DNA of 41,316 bases from a virus, in the IMG/VR virus record IMGVR_UViG_3300010157_000114, positions 1 to 41,316 of that record; one strand, given 5' to 3'. A model generated the notes under the pieces. That model had not been told where the DNA came from. It searched no databases and saw only the letters and a list, made by a program, of their open reading frames with translations. Below, piece after piece: positions 24,429 through 30,999 of this stretch. Position 1 is the stretch's first letter. Every line of letters begins with the position of its first letter. A program made the position numbers and the translations under genes.

Positions 24429-24712
24429 GCAGCGAACTGGACGACCGAACCGAGCTTGAAAAACTGCGCGACGAATCCCGGCATCGTGTAGCGATGGACA
24501 CCGCGACGACGCGCGAAGCTGTCATGCGGGTCGAGCGCCACATTTCCGCAATCCAACTTCAAATGGCGCAATTTGAACAACTGCGCGGACTGCCTGAACG
24601 TGTTGCGAAACTTGAGCTGTCAGGCGCGAAACTGTGGGGCGGAATCATCACGGCTCAGGTTATCGTCGGGGCCATTTTCACCATCATCGCAACACTCATC
24701 AAACACCCATGA
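24425..24712 (+). CDS. XhlA-like holin-associated membrane protein
   Basis: A 95-residue protein: an N-terminal coiled coil (TREAVMRVERHISAIQLQMA) and one hydrophobic segment near the C-terminus (about 70-92, GGIITAQVIVGAIFTIIATL). This layout matches the XhlA/hemolysin-type partner of holins. It overlaps genes on both sides by four bases within the lysis cassette. Confidence 0.6.
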   Translation: MSSELDDRTELEKLRDESRHRVAMDTATTREAVMRVERHISAIQLQMAQFEQLRGLPERVAKLELSGAKLWGGIITAQVIVGAIFTIIATLIKHP

Positions 24713-24930
24713 ACAAACGCATCCTCGACCTACTTGCCGCCATCACCGCAATTTGCACCGCAGTCGCGGGCATGTCCTATGACAAGGACATCCTCCAGCT
24801 TCTACCGCCGAAGTGGACGCCCTACATTACATATGCATCGGCAATCGCGACCATCATCTTGAAGGTGCTCGCCTTCTACGCTCCGCCGACACCTTCGCCC
24901 GCGCCTGACTCAACCAAAAAACCCCAATGA
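24709..24930 (+). CDS. Putative holin
   Basis: A 73-residue protein with two hydrophobic segments (about 6-22 and 40-58) separated by a short loop with DKDIL, and a Pro/Ser-rich polar tail (APPTPSPAPDSTKKPQ). Size, topology and position before the lipoprotein and endolysin genes fit a class II holin, which forms the inner-membrane lesion at lysis. The start is set by the ATGA overlap. Confidence 0.65.
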   Translation: MNKRILDLLAAITAICTAVAGMSYDKDILQLLPPKWTPYITYASAIATIILKVLAFYAPPTPSPAPDSTKKPQ

Positions 24931-25307
24931 AAAAGCAACTCATCCTACTCGCCATCCTCGCCACGCTCATCAACGCCCTCGCCGGCTGCGCGGGCACCAA
25001 CTGGCCCGGCGTGCGCCGTGACGCCGCTGCCATCCTCGGCAAGATCGCCGTCGCTGAATTGCGCGGCCTCGTCGCCGACAACCTCGGCAGTGACTACGGG
25101 CACGCGGCTGCCAGTGCGGCGTGGTCCGCGGTGGACGTTGCTGACATCGGGCAGCTTGTGCGCGACGCTACGGGGCATCCTATCGCCGCCAAAGCGGTGC
25201 AGACCATCGCAGCGGAGGCGCTGGCGAAGGGCAGCGTGAGCAAGAGCACCGTGATTAACGCGGTGGCAGCGGCACTTAGCGAGGCGGCGTTTGCCGGTGG
25301 TAAGTGA
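24927..25307 (+). CDS. Lipoprotein of the lysis cassette
   Basis: A 126-residue protein with a clear lipoprotein signal: KKQLILLAILATLINALAGC, lipobox LAGC with Cys21 to be lipidated. The mature part is Ala-rich and helical. Its place between holin and endolysin suggests an outer-membrane spanin component or an anti-superinfection lipoprotein. It is longer than most o-spanins and lacks their Pro-rich spacing, so the role is open. It implies a host with lipoprotein sorting, probably a diderm. Confidence 0.65.
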   Translation: MKKQLILLAILATLINALAGCAGTNWPGVRRDAAAILGKIAVAELRGLVADNLGSDYGHAAASAAWSAVDVADIGQLVRDATGHPIAAKAVQTIAAEALAKGSVSKSTVINAVAAALSEAAFAGGK

Positions 25308-25924
25308 ACCTCGACGCTGACAAGGTGCGGCAGTTCCAACGCGCTGTTGGAGCGCAGCCGGATGGCATTTTCGGGCCTGCGACTCTCAACTTGGGACTGG
25401 CATGGATAGCCGCGCACGGCGGCACGGAAGCGCCGGAGCCATCCGCGCCAGCGCAGCCGCCCACGGGCCTCGCAGACCCGCGCAGCGAGGCGACCATCGC
25501 AACACTACACCCGCAGGTGCAGCAGCCATTCCGCGACCTGTTGCGCTCCATCAACGCAGCCGTCGCGCCGGACATTGGCAAGTGGATCTCCGGCTACCGT
25601 GGCGAGGCAGAGCAGAACCAAGCCGTAGCGAACGGCGCGAGCAAGGCACCGTGGCCGCACAGCGCGCACAATGGCGGCGGCGGCAAAGTCGGCTTCGCGT
25701 GTGACATCGGATTTTTCTCGGCTGGCGGCACCTACCTGGACGAAGGGCCGCAATACGACGTGGCCGGGAAGCTCGCGCTAGCCGCTGGCTTTCACTGGGG
25801 TGCGGACTTCGGTGACCGCCCGCACATTTGCCTGCGTCCGCCAAGCCTAGACAGCATGACGGAAACGGCTTTTATCAACGCGCTCATCTACCGCGTGAAC
25901 AACGGCCTCGCCGTCTGGCCGTGA
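25304..25924 (+). CDS. Endolysin: peptidoglycan-binding plus M15 peptidase
   Basis: A 206-residue enzyme starting at a GTG that overlaps the upstream stop. Residues 5-35 (VRQFQRAVGAQPDGIFGPAT) are a peptidoglycan-binding domain 1 repeat, followed by a Pro-rich linker. Residues about 75-180 are a VanY/M15-type peptidase: SGYRGEAEQN (96-105), the zinc ligands H122 in SAHN and D134 in CDIG, and H174 in DRPHICL. It probably cuts the peptide stems of peptidoglycan. No signal peptide is seen, so it depends on the holin for export. Confidence 0.82.
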   Translation: MNLDADKVRQFQRAVGAQPDGIFGPATLNLGLAWIAAHGGTEAPEPSAPAQPPTGLADPRSEATIATLHPQVQQPFRDLLRSINAAVAPDIGKWISGYRGEAEQNQAVANGASKAPWPHSAHNGGGGKVGFACDIGFFSAGGTYLDEGPQYDVAGKLALAAGFHWGADFGDRPHICLRPPSLDSMTETAFINALIYRVNNGLAVWP

Positions 25925-26010
25925 ACTTCGCAGCCGCAATGGGCATCCTTGTCGTGTTCATCCTCGCCGGCATCGTCGTGATTTGCGCGGGCTTTGGCGG
26001 GAAGCGGTAA
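25921..26010 (+). CDS. Tiny single-span membrane protein
   Basis: A 29-residue frame starting at GTG (overlapping the endolysin stop as GTGA). Almost all of it is a hydrophobic segment (GILVVFILAGIVVI) followed by a basic end (GGKR). The overlap and composition suggest that it is translated and sits in the inner membrane. It could be a small lysis regulator. Shortness keeps confidence low. Confidence 0.4.
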   Translation: MNFAAAMGILVVFILAGIVVICAGFGGKR

Positions 26011-26228
26011 TCGTTTTCGCTGCGAGGCTGCGATTTGTAAGCGTTTTTCCCGCGCGGTAACTGAATTTCCGCTAAACTCGGAGCGGACGATACACTGGCC
26101 AAGTTTATCGTCCGCGTGGAACAATTCTGCGCTCTCAATTCAGCGGGCGGGCCGCGTGCCTCATCTGGCGGACTCCGCAGGGGACGTTAGCAAGGCTACC
26201 CCTAGCGCGCTGAATGGAGAGCGCAAAA
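26011..26228. ncRNA. Structured convergent intergenic element
   Basis: No gene is visible. The region holds several inverted repeats. 26068-26073 pairs with 26082-26087 (6 bp). 26083-26092 pairs with 26106-26115 (10 bp, GCGGACGATA), so these two stems compete. A 17-bp stem with one mismatch closes 26129-26145 with 26208-26224. Inside it are small stems at 26165-26180 and 26179-26203. No U-tracts follow, so simple terminators are unlikely. It lies between the end of the lysis operon and the end of the leftward zinc-protein pair (4 nt from its stop). It may be a bidirectional terminator or a structured RNA. Confidence 0.5.
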
Positions 26229-26444
26229 TTATTCCGGCGCGTGACCAGCGATGCGCCGATCCTGCGGCGACACGGGCCGCACAGCGCGGGAGCAGGCGCG
26301 GCATTTCTTCGCCCGCTTGTCAGGCACGCCAGTCGCGCCGTGCGCTGCGTAGCCGCATGGCACCAGGTGCATCGGGCCGCTCATGCCGGTGACGACGTGT
26401 GTTCTCTCTCCCGCGCGGAATCGCAGCCAGTTCGGTGTGTTCAT
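26229..26444 (-). CDS. Small Cys/His protein, second of a leftward pair
   Basis: A 71-residue protein beginning MNTPNWLRFRAGERTHVVTG. A Cys/His pattern (PCGYAAHGA... KKCRACSRAV) suggests zinc binding. The ATG at 26444 overlaps the stop of the upstream leftward gene as ATGA, the strongest reason to call both genes real. The frame continues upstream, but that extension overlaps the other gene. Function unknown. Confidence 0.55.
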   Translation of the reverse strand: MNTPNWLRFRAGERTHVVTGMSGPMHLVPCGYAAHGATGVPDKRAKKCRACSRAVRPVSPQDRRIAGHAPE

Positions 26445-26665
26445 AGGCCGCACTGAGAAGGTGTCGCTTCGACCATGCGCTGCCCAAGTCTGCCGCATTT
26501 CGGGCACATGAAATGGCCGTCCTTTTCCACCTCGCGCTCGGAAAATAACATGCACAGAACCTCATCGCTGCAAGTGATGACGAGGGAGCCGGTGGAATCG
26601 CGGACGTGGCCGCGCTCGGCTTTGCGGAATGGAGGGCTGGCCAGTTGGGTGATCGTGTCGCTCAT
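26441..26665 (-). CDS. Small zinc-ribbon-like protein, first of a leftward pair
   Basis: A 74-residue protein beginning MSDTITQLASPPFRKAERGH and ending with HFMCPKCGRLGQRMVE and a last Cys near the C-terminus. One CPKC knuckle plus the distal Cys suggests a zinc ribbon. It is transcribed leftward from the A/T-rich region at 26700-26735, opposite to the gene at 26764, with which it shares a divergent promoter region. Confidence 0.55.
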   Translation of the reverse strand: MSDTITQLASPPFRKAERGHVRDSTGSLVITCSDEVLCMLFSEREVEKDGHFMCPKCGRLGQRMVEATPSQCGL

Positions 26666-26727
26666 GGCCGCGCACGTTGCCGCGCGACGGCGGCGATGGC
26701 AAGCGCAAAAAAGAATTTATTTTAAAT

Positions 26728-26756
26728 TTGACACAAGTCGCCGATGAGCTTATCGG
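26728..26756 (+). promoter_or_regulatory. Leaderless-type promoter before the 68-residue gene
   Basis: TTGACA (26728-26733), 17 nt, TATCGG (26751-26756), then 7 nt to the ATG at 26764. An A/T-rich stretch lies upstream (26706-26727). A small inverted repeat CCGAT...ATCGG (26741-26756) overlaps the -10 box and might bind a regulator. The -10 match is only partial. Confidence 0.5.
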
Positions 26757-26763
26757 TGCGGAA

Positions 26764-26970
26764 ATGACACCTGAACTACCCACTCCATCGGCTGGTTATC
26801 CGTTGCGGTCGCTCGAGGAGTTTGCCCAACTCCTGATTAAACACAGGCTCATGCATGAGTGTGCATGGTTCGACCCGGAAGGCTACGACGGAGGGGACAC
26901 GCTCGAACGCTTGAGCCGCGCATTTCACGAGGCAACGGATGACGGGAAGCTCACCGACCGGACTCTGTAA
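26764..26970 (+). CDS. Hypothetical 68-residue protein
   Basis: It begins MTPELPTPSAGYPLRSLEEF and contains a helical, acidic C-terminus (ERLSRAFHEATDDGKLTDRT). No domain is recognised. The start at 26764 is preferred over an upstream TTG because the promoter candidate places the transcription start next to this ATG. It is the first gene of the rightward accessory region. Confidence 0.55.
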   Translation: MTPELPTPSAGYPLRSLEEFAQLLIKHRLMHECAWFDPEGYDGGDTLERLSRAFHEATDDGKLTDRTL

Positions 26971-26992
26971 CCCGCGCCCCCTAATCGAAATT

Positions 26993-27529
26993 ATGAAACG
27001 CTGCTCAGTCTATACGCTGCACGGATTCAGCTTTGCGTCGAGCGAGGCGCGGCAGGCGGCGGCGGATGGGCACCACCTCTGGACGGCGTTCATTGCGTTC
27101 ACGATCAAGCAGGGATACGACGGCGAGCCGACGATGGATGATTCGCGCGACCGCGAGCTGTTCGAGGCGTTCGTGGAGGGCGGTTGGCAGGAGGCGCAGC
27201 AGATCGCCAGCTTCGGGCACGAACCGGGATGCCCGTGGTTGGCTTGGCGGGCGTTGACGTGGTGCGCAGACAGGCCAGCAGCGGCGGGGCGATTTTGGTG
27301 GCAATCGTCGCCGCTTGATGATGCCATTGTGGTGACTGTATTTCCATCGCCGGATGGACTCTCAGTTCGCACTGAGCGCGGACACATGATGATGTTTTTG
27401 TTTTCTCGATTGTGGCCGGAACAGCGGTGGGCTGGGCCGCTGCCGGAACCACAGGAACCGTCGCCCGTAGAGTCGTCGGGGAACGGGCCAAGCTCTGCGA
27501 CCGCTGGCGAAGGAGGTCGAAATGTCTGA
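26993..27529 (+). CDS. Hypothetical 178-residue protein
   Basis: It begins MKRCSVYTLHGFSFASSEAR and has a Trp-rich middle (CPWLAWRALTWCADRP, FWWQSSP) with a beta segment (AIVVTVFPSPDGLSV). The last 40 residues are Pro/Ser/Gly-rich and probably disordered. No known family is recognised. It overlaps the next gene by eight bases. A start at 26939 is possible but overlaps the upstream gene. Confidence 0.55.
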   Translation: MKRCSVYTLHGFSFASSEARQAAADGHHLWTAFIAFTIKQGYDGEPTMDDSRDRELFEAFVEGGWQEAQQIASFGHEPGCPWLAWRALTWCADRPAAAGRFWWQSSPLDDAIVVTVFPSPDGLSVRTERGHMMMFLFSRLWPEQRWAGPLPEPQEPSPVESSGNGPSSATAGEGGRNV

Positions 27530-27812
27530 CGAGATTCGAGCCAGTGAGAGCGCGAGCGGAGAACCGCGTAGCGGTTCGCAGCAGCGCGTTGATCTGCCCA
27601 CTGCCCGGTGGGAGGAAGATGCGCGTGCGCTGCTAAAGCTGGCAATCGAACTCGCCGAGGAACTCCGCAACAGATGTGACGACCCGATACACGACGAGCA
27701 AATCGCCTCGCTGCGCGCTCTCGAAACGCAATGGGCGGGCAGTGGGCAGATCGATCAAGATCAGCGACGGGGACATGCCGCCGCTGACGCTCGGAAAACA
27801 CCAACAACGTGA
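27522..27812 (+). CDS. Hypothetical 96-residue protein
   Basis: An acidic helical protein; the central part (DARALLKLAIELAEELRNRC) is a likely amphipathic helix. The N-terminus is low-complexity, and its DNA contains a perfect 7-bp hairpin (GAACCGC/GCGGTTC near 27560). The C-terminal 15 codons lie inside the left arm and loop of a large inverted repeat (27764-27831), so the original end may have been replaced. No family is recognised. Confidence 0.5.
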   Translation: MSDEIRASESASGEPRSGSQQRVDLPTARWEEDARALLKLAIELAEELRNRCDDPIHDEQIASLRALETQWAGSGQIDQDQRRGHAAADARKTPTT

Positions 27813-27831
27813 ACGGCATGTCCCCGTTCGC
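27764..27831. repeat. Large inverted repeat, 14 bp perfect and extended
   Basis: 27767-27780 (ACGGGGACATGCCG) is the exact reverse complement of 27814-27827, and both arms extend by about four more pairs with one bulged base. The loop is 33 nt. It covers the stop of the 96-residue gene and ends just before the next gene. No U-tract follows. It could be a transcription boundary, a protein-binding hairpin, or a REP-like/mobile repeat. Confidence 0.7.
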
Positions 27832-27845
27832 TGCATCGAATTATT

Positions 27846-28124
27846 ATGCCTTGCTACGACCCTGAAACACATGACCGCCCAGTGCGGCTCGGAAAGAAAG
27901 TCCACAGTCTCACGGCAATGCTGTGTGACCTCTGCGGCAAAATCGAAAAGACCAACCCGGCACTCATCGCGGAAAACCGCGACCTCGCCGAGTGGTGGAA
28001 AGACCACAAGACGCACGATGAACGAATCGCCGCGCTCAAAGAGAAACGGCGGCTGCATGGTGATGCCGAGCTCACGCCGGAGGAACGCGGAACGCTCTAC
28101 TTCGCCGATGATGTGTCCTACTAG
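27846..28124 (+). CDS. Conserved phage hypothetical, MPCYDP family
   Basis: A 92-residue protein beginning MPCYDPETHDRPVRLGKKVH, followed by LTAMLCDLCGKIE. Small proteins with this MPCYDP start and one Cys pair are common in phage genomes with no assigned role. The rest is charged helix ending in a short beta segment (GTLYFADDVSY). Family recognition is from memory of the pattern. Confidence 0.6.
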   Translation: MPCYDPETHDRPVRLGKKVHSLTAMLCDLCGKIEKTNPALIAENRDLAEWWKDHKTHDERIAALKEKRRLHGDAELTPEERGTLYFADDVSY

Positions 28125-28134
28125 GCATAACGGG

Positions 28135-28246
28135 GAGCACAGCAACTCGCCGACACAAACCTCGTGAGCACTTGCCGCTTCCAATTCCAACGCCGCTACG
28201 CCTCGCGACAACAGGCGAGTTTGCTGCTGCGTATGGTTCTCAGACG
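28135..28246 (+). repeat. Diverged direct repeat, copy A
   Basis: About 112 bp related to 28822-28933. It keeps blocks such as GAGCACAGCAAC-CGCCGACAC and ACAGGCG-GTTTGCTGCTGCG, with a net 2-bp length difference that breaks the reading frame. In copy B the block spans the end of a zinc-ribbon gene and the start of the PP-loop gene. In copy A it is mostly non-coding and looks like a scar of the same gene junction. Confidence 0.65.
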
Positions 28247-28249
28247 CCA

Positions 28250-28540
28250 ATGAAAAGAATAGCTACGATCGTAGAGAATGGCAGGGTGGTTGGTCTGGTC
28301 CACGGGCCGGATGCCTGCGACCAACGCATCCTCGTGAACGGCAAGGAATGGCGTTTCGACTTCGACGAATATGGAGGCCCGCTGTGGCTCCGCAAAGACG
28401 GAGAGCCGCGCCAGTGCCAAAACCCGAACAAAGCGGTGTGGCGGCGGTGGGAGGGCTGGCACAAACGGTGGCGCGCACTCAAAGCTAAGTCTGAGAACGA
28501 TGGAACTCACGGACAGACCCCTCACAACCCGACCCTATGA
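28250..28540 (+). CDS. Hypothetical 96-residue protein
   Basis: It begins MKRIATIVENGRVVGLVHGP, with an early beta hairpin, then a basic, Trp-rich second half (WRRWEGWHKRWRAL). The frame is open back to a TTG at 28172, but that extension lies in the repeat scar and resembles the N-terminus of the PP-loop protein, so I prefer the ATG at 28250. No family is recognised. Confidence 0.5.
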   Translation: MKRIATIVENGRVVGLVHGPDACDQRILVNGKEWRFDFDEYGGPLWLRKDGEPRQCQNPNKAVWRRWEGWHKRWRALKAKSENDGTHGQTPHNPTL

Positions 28541-28854
28541 GCACGCCGAGAATCTGCCCCCGATGCAATAACTTCCTCTTTGACCACGAGTGTCCGAAAT
28601 GCAACTGCGCCAATAACGGTGAGTCCGAACCGGCGCGTTCGAGTGAGGGGTCTGTTACGTGCAGTGACTTGATCTGCGAACTGGAAGCCGCGCGCGTGCT
28701 GCTGCACGAACTCGAAAACGATTCGCATGGAAGCCGCGTGTGGGGCTTGCAGAAATGGAGCATTATCGAAGGTGCCATCAACAAGGCCGTCGCATCGGAG
28801 CGGGGCCGTTCGCAGATCGGTGAGCACAGCAACACGCCGACACCACGCCCATGA
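28537..28854 (+). CDS. Small zinc-ribbon protein
   Basis: A 105-residue protein. MSTPRICPRCNNFLFDHECP and the following KCNC give a CxxC...CxxC zinc ribbon in the first 24 residues. The rest is a helical region (LICELEAARVLLHELE). Its C-terminal 11 codons (GEHSNTPTPRP) lie in direct repeat copy B, and a matching remnant (GEHSNSPTQTS) is readable near 28132-28167. It overlaps genes on both sides by four bases. Confidence 0.6.
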   Translation: MSTPRICPRCNNFLFDHECPKCNCANNGESEPARSSEGSVTCSDLICELEAARVLLHELENDSHGSRVWGLQKWSIIEGAINKAVASERGRSQIGEHSNTPTPRP

Positions 28855-28933
28855 GCACGACACCTGACCTACTCACTCCGCGCGACCCCGCGACGACAGG
28901 CGTGTTTGCTGCTGCGGCTGGTTCCCCGACTCC
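28822..28933 (+). repeat. Diverged direct repeat, copy B
   Basis: The intact version of the repeat in copy A (28135-28246). It contains the last codons of the zinc-ribbon gene and the first 27 or so codons of the PP-loop gene, both in frame. This suggests that copy A arose by duplication of this gene junction followed by loss of the flanking genes. Confidence 0.65.
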
Positions 28934-29771
28934 CGTGCAAATTACCGCGGGCGCGGGATCGGCGCTGCCTCGTTGGAGCGGGGGGTCCGTGGCGAACATA
29001 TTCAGCAGCGGTGGTGGAACTCAGAGCGCCGCCATCACTGCTTTGATTGTCCAAGGCCGACTGCCGAAGCCTGACTTCGTTTGCATCGTGGACACGGAGC
29101 GCGAGCGCAAGACGACGTGGCAATATCTGGACGCCGTGATCCGTCCGGCGCTGCGAAGCGTAGGCGTGGAAGTGCATCGAATCCGAGTTGCGGAATGGGC
29201 AACGAACGGCACTTGCTTCTCGAAAGACTTGAACACGCTTTTGCTTCCGGCGTTCACAAATCAGACGGTTGGAAGCGTTGGGAAGCTGACGGGGTTCTGC
29301 TCTAACAAATGGAAGGTGGAAACACGGCAGCGGTATTGCCGGATAGTGCTCGGCGTGCCAACAAACCAGCAGCGCGCATGGATCGGATTCAGTTTGGACG
29401 AAGTGCGGCGCGCTGTGCGGATGATGGCAGGAGAGGACTACGCGGCTGGCCTGATTCGGTTCCCGCTGATTCACGATGCTCCCATGCGCCGCCAGTCCTC
29501 GATTGCGCTCGTGGAGAAAATGGGATGGCCCACGCCTCCGCGCTCGGCGTGCTGGAACTGCCCGAACCAATCGGACGGCGAATGGCGCGACTTGAAGAAG
29601 AATCACCCAGACGAATTTGCGGCGGCGTGCGCGCTCGAAATCGAAGTGCAAAAGGTGGACCCGTTCGCGTGGTTCCATGTGTCTTGCGTGCCGCTCTCGG
29701 AAGTGGACTTCACCGCGCCGGCAGACCTGTTCGCAGATCGCGCGTGCTCATCTGGAGGCTGCTTCACATGA
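28851..29771 (+). CDS. PP-loop protein, PAPS reductase-like
   Basis: A 306-residue protein of the adenine nucleotide alpha-hydrolase superfamily. The PP-loop is S52-SGGGTQS-59 after a beta strand (VANIF). DFVCIVDTERERKTTW (near 75) is the second conserved strand, and CWNCPNQSDGEWRDL (near 235) holds a Cys pair that may bind a metal or cluster. Phages often carry such PAPS reductase or DndC-like proteins. They may act in sulfur metabolism or nucleotide/DNA modification; the substrate is not visible. The first 45 residues look like a late N-terminal extension derived from the repeat. Confidence 0.75.
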   Translation: MSTTPDLLTPRDPATTGVFAAAAGSPTPVQITAGAGSALPRWSGGSVANIFSSGGGTQSAAITALIVQGRLPKPDFVCIVDTERERKTTWQYLDAVIRPALRSVGVEVHRIRVAEWATNGTCFSKDLNTLLLPAFTNQTVGSVGKLTGFCSNKWKVETRQRYCRIVLGVPTNQQRAWIGFSLDEVRRAVRMMAGEDYAAGLIRFPLIHDAPMRRQSSIALVEKMGWPTPPRSACWNCPNQSDGEWRDLKKNHPDEFAAACALEIEVQKVDPFAWFHVSCVPLSEVDFTAPADLFADRACSSGGCFT

Positions 29772-29935
29772 CCGAAGCCGAACACACCGAATACATGAAC
29801 CTGATCAACCTCTGGAACTGCTCAGAGCCGATGACGGCTGCGCAACTGACGCGGATGGACGAATTGGAGGAATGCGTGCCCGGTCTTCCGAAGGGTAACG
29901 CCGCCCCTCGGCACACTGAGTCGGGGAACCAGTAA
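29768..29935 (+). CDS. Hypothetical 55-residue protein
   Basis: A small acidic protein (MTEAEHTEYMNLINLWNCSE at the start), mostly helical with one further Cys. It overlaps the PP-loop gene by four bases (ATGA), so it is probably coexpressed with it. No family is recognised. Confidence 0.5.
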   Translation: MTEAEHTEYMNLINLWNCSEPMTAAQLTRMDELEECVPGLPKGNAAPRHTESGNQ

Positions 29936-29969
29936 TTACACGACCGAAACCGATACACGAACAGAGAAC

Positions 29970-30200
29970 ATGAGTTGGACGCACCGAAAAATTAAACAGG
30001 CATCCGAGCGAGCAAGACAGCGCGTGAACATCCGATGGAACCGCGTGCGCGCGGAGCAGGCGAAGATGGACACAGAGCCGATGCCGTCGCGCCGCATCGT
30101 GGAGCGGCACGTCGTCATTCGCGATGAGGTTCGCGTGCGGGAAGCTGTGTTTTACGCGTGCGACCGGCCATGTGATATTCGCCGGAAGATAAAGCACTGA
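29970..30200 (+). CDS. Hypothetical 76-residue basic protein
   Basis: A strongly basic helical protein (HRKIKQASERARQRVNIRWN near the start) with Arg/Lys-rich segments to the end (ACDRPCDIRRKIKH). It could bind nucleic acid. No known fold is recognised. It is the last rightward gene before a leftward pair. Confidence 0.5.
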   Translation: MSWTHRKIKQASERARQRVNIRWNRVRAEQAKMDTEPMPSRRIVERHVVIRDEVRVREAVFYACDRPCDIRRKIKH

Positions 30201-30229
30201 AATCCGTATGGTGACGAAAGCTCGAAAAC

Positions 30230-30418
30230 CTAAATCACGAACTCAGGCTCCGGCGCACGCACGGGCCGCACTTCGCGCACAGTCCGCGCAAGCTCGCGCT
30301 CGATAAGCGCGTTGCCAGCATCCACGCGCAGCCTATCCTCGGCCAAGGCACGCTCGAACGCGAGGCGCGCGAGGGCGTCCCGTTGCTCAATAGTGTCGGC
30401 GGAGAGTTGCATTGTCAT
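30230..30418 (-). CDS. Hypothetical 62-residue protein next to RusA
   Basis: A helical protein beginning MTMQLSADTIEQRDALARLA, rich in Ala, Arg and Glu, ending in VRAPEPEFVI. It is read leftward, 26 bp downstream of the RusA gene, in the same direction. No domain is seen. A start at 30469 would overlap the RusA gene and is less likely. Confidence 0.5.
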   Translation of the reverse strand: MTMQLSADTIEQRDALARLAFERALAEDRLRVDAGNALIERELARTVREVRPVRAPEPEFVI

Positions 30419-30444
30419 AGTGCAAGCAGATTTTGCGCGGCGAG

Positions 30445-30957
30445 TCAATCTAAAAATGTAATGGTGCAACCCGGCGCGGCCTTGTCATAGCTGCGCGAGG
30501 ACTGCGCGGGCCACAGTAGCGTGTCGTCCGCAACCACGCCGGCCCGTTCGAGCGCGTGCCAAAGTGCATCACAGATTGCCGGGAAGTCGCGCCGCCGTCT
30601 GTCCTCGGCAACGTAGTCAATCCGCACGTTGCACGGCACCGCGATTGGATCGCCGTGGAACTGCGTCTTGATTTGCCGGATGGCCTCCGCGCGCCAGTCG
30701 GCAAACGATTTCTTCGGGAAGCTCTTGCCCGTCTTGGTTCGCCCCATGTTATTCTTGCCTCCTCGCACCTGCCCTGTCAGCCGAAGGACGAGATTCGGCA
30801 CGTCCGCACCGCGCGGCGCAACCGGAGCCGCTGGCGGGGCGCTGGCGAGCGCAGGCGCGGCATTCGCATCGCGCGTGCTCTTACTCATGCCGGGAAACAT
30901 CGCAGCGAGAATCTGCGCGTCGCTGGCTTCACGGCGAATTTGTGCGGCGGTTTTCAT
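30445..30957 (-). CDS. rusA: RusA-type Holliday junction resolvase
   Basis: A 170-residue protein. After about 45 residues of helical, Ala/Pro-rich N-terminus comes the RusA core: LVLRLTGQVRGGKNN strand, SFPKKSFADWRAEA helix, NVRIDYVAEDRRRRDFPAIC and ALERAGVVADDTLL. The Asp residues in DYVAED, RRDF and VADD are the metal-binding set of this family. It resolves recombination or replication intermediates before packaging. The ATG at 30957 is chosen; the frame is open to 31272, but that would read across the gene on the other strand and its promoter. Confidence 0.85.
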   Translation of the reverse strand: MKTAAQIRREASDAQILAAMFPGMSKSTRDANAAPALASAPPAAPVAPRGADVPNLVLRLTGQVRGGKNNMGRTKTGKSFPKKSFADWRAEAIRQIKTQFHGDPIAVPCNVRIDYVAEDRRRRDFPAICDALWHALERAGVVADDTLLWPAQSSRSYDKAAPGCTITFLD

Positions 30958-30964
30958 GCGAGTC

Positions 30965-30993
30965 TTGACAAAAGCACAGCAGCGAAATAAAGT
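30965..30993 (+). promoter_or_regulatory. Leaderless-type promoter before the 104-residue regulator
   Basis: TTGACA (30965-30970), 17 nt, TAAAGT (30988-30993), then 6 nt to the ATG at 31000. The spacing is the same as at 5846-5881. On the other strand a TTGACT starts at 30996, 17 nt from a weak TTTTGT, which may drive rusA. The two promoters would overlap almost completely. Confidence 0.6.
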
Positions 30994-30999
30994 CAAAAC

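Noticed and set aside
26129-26224. A hammerhead-type ribozyme
   Set aside because: A CAGATGAG-like core is present on the - strand but the required GAAA and cleavage motifs are missing.
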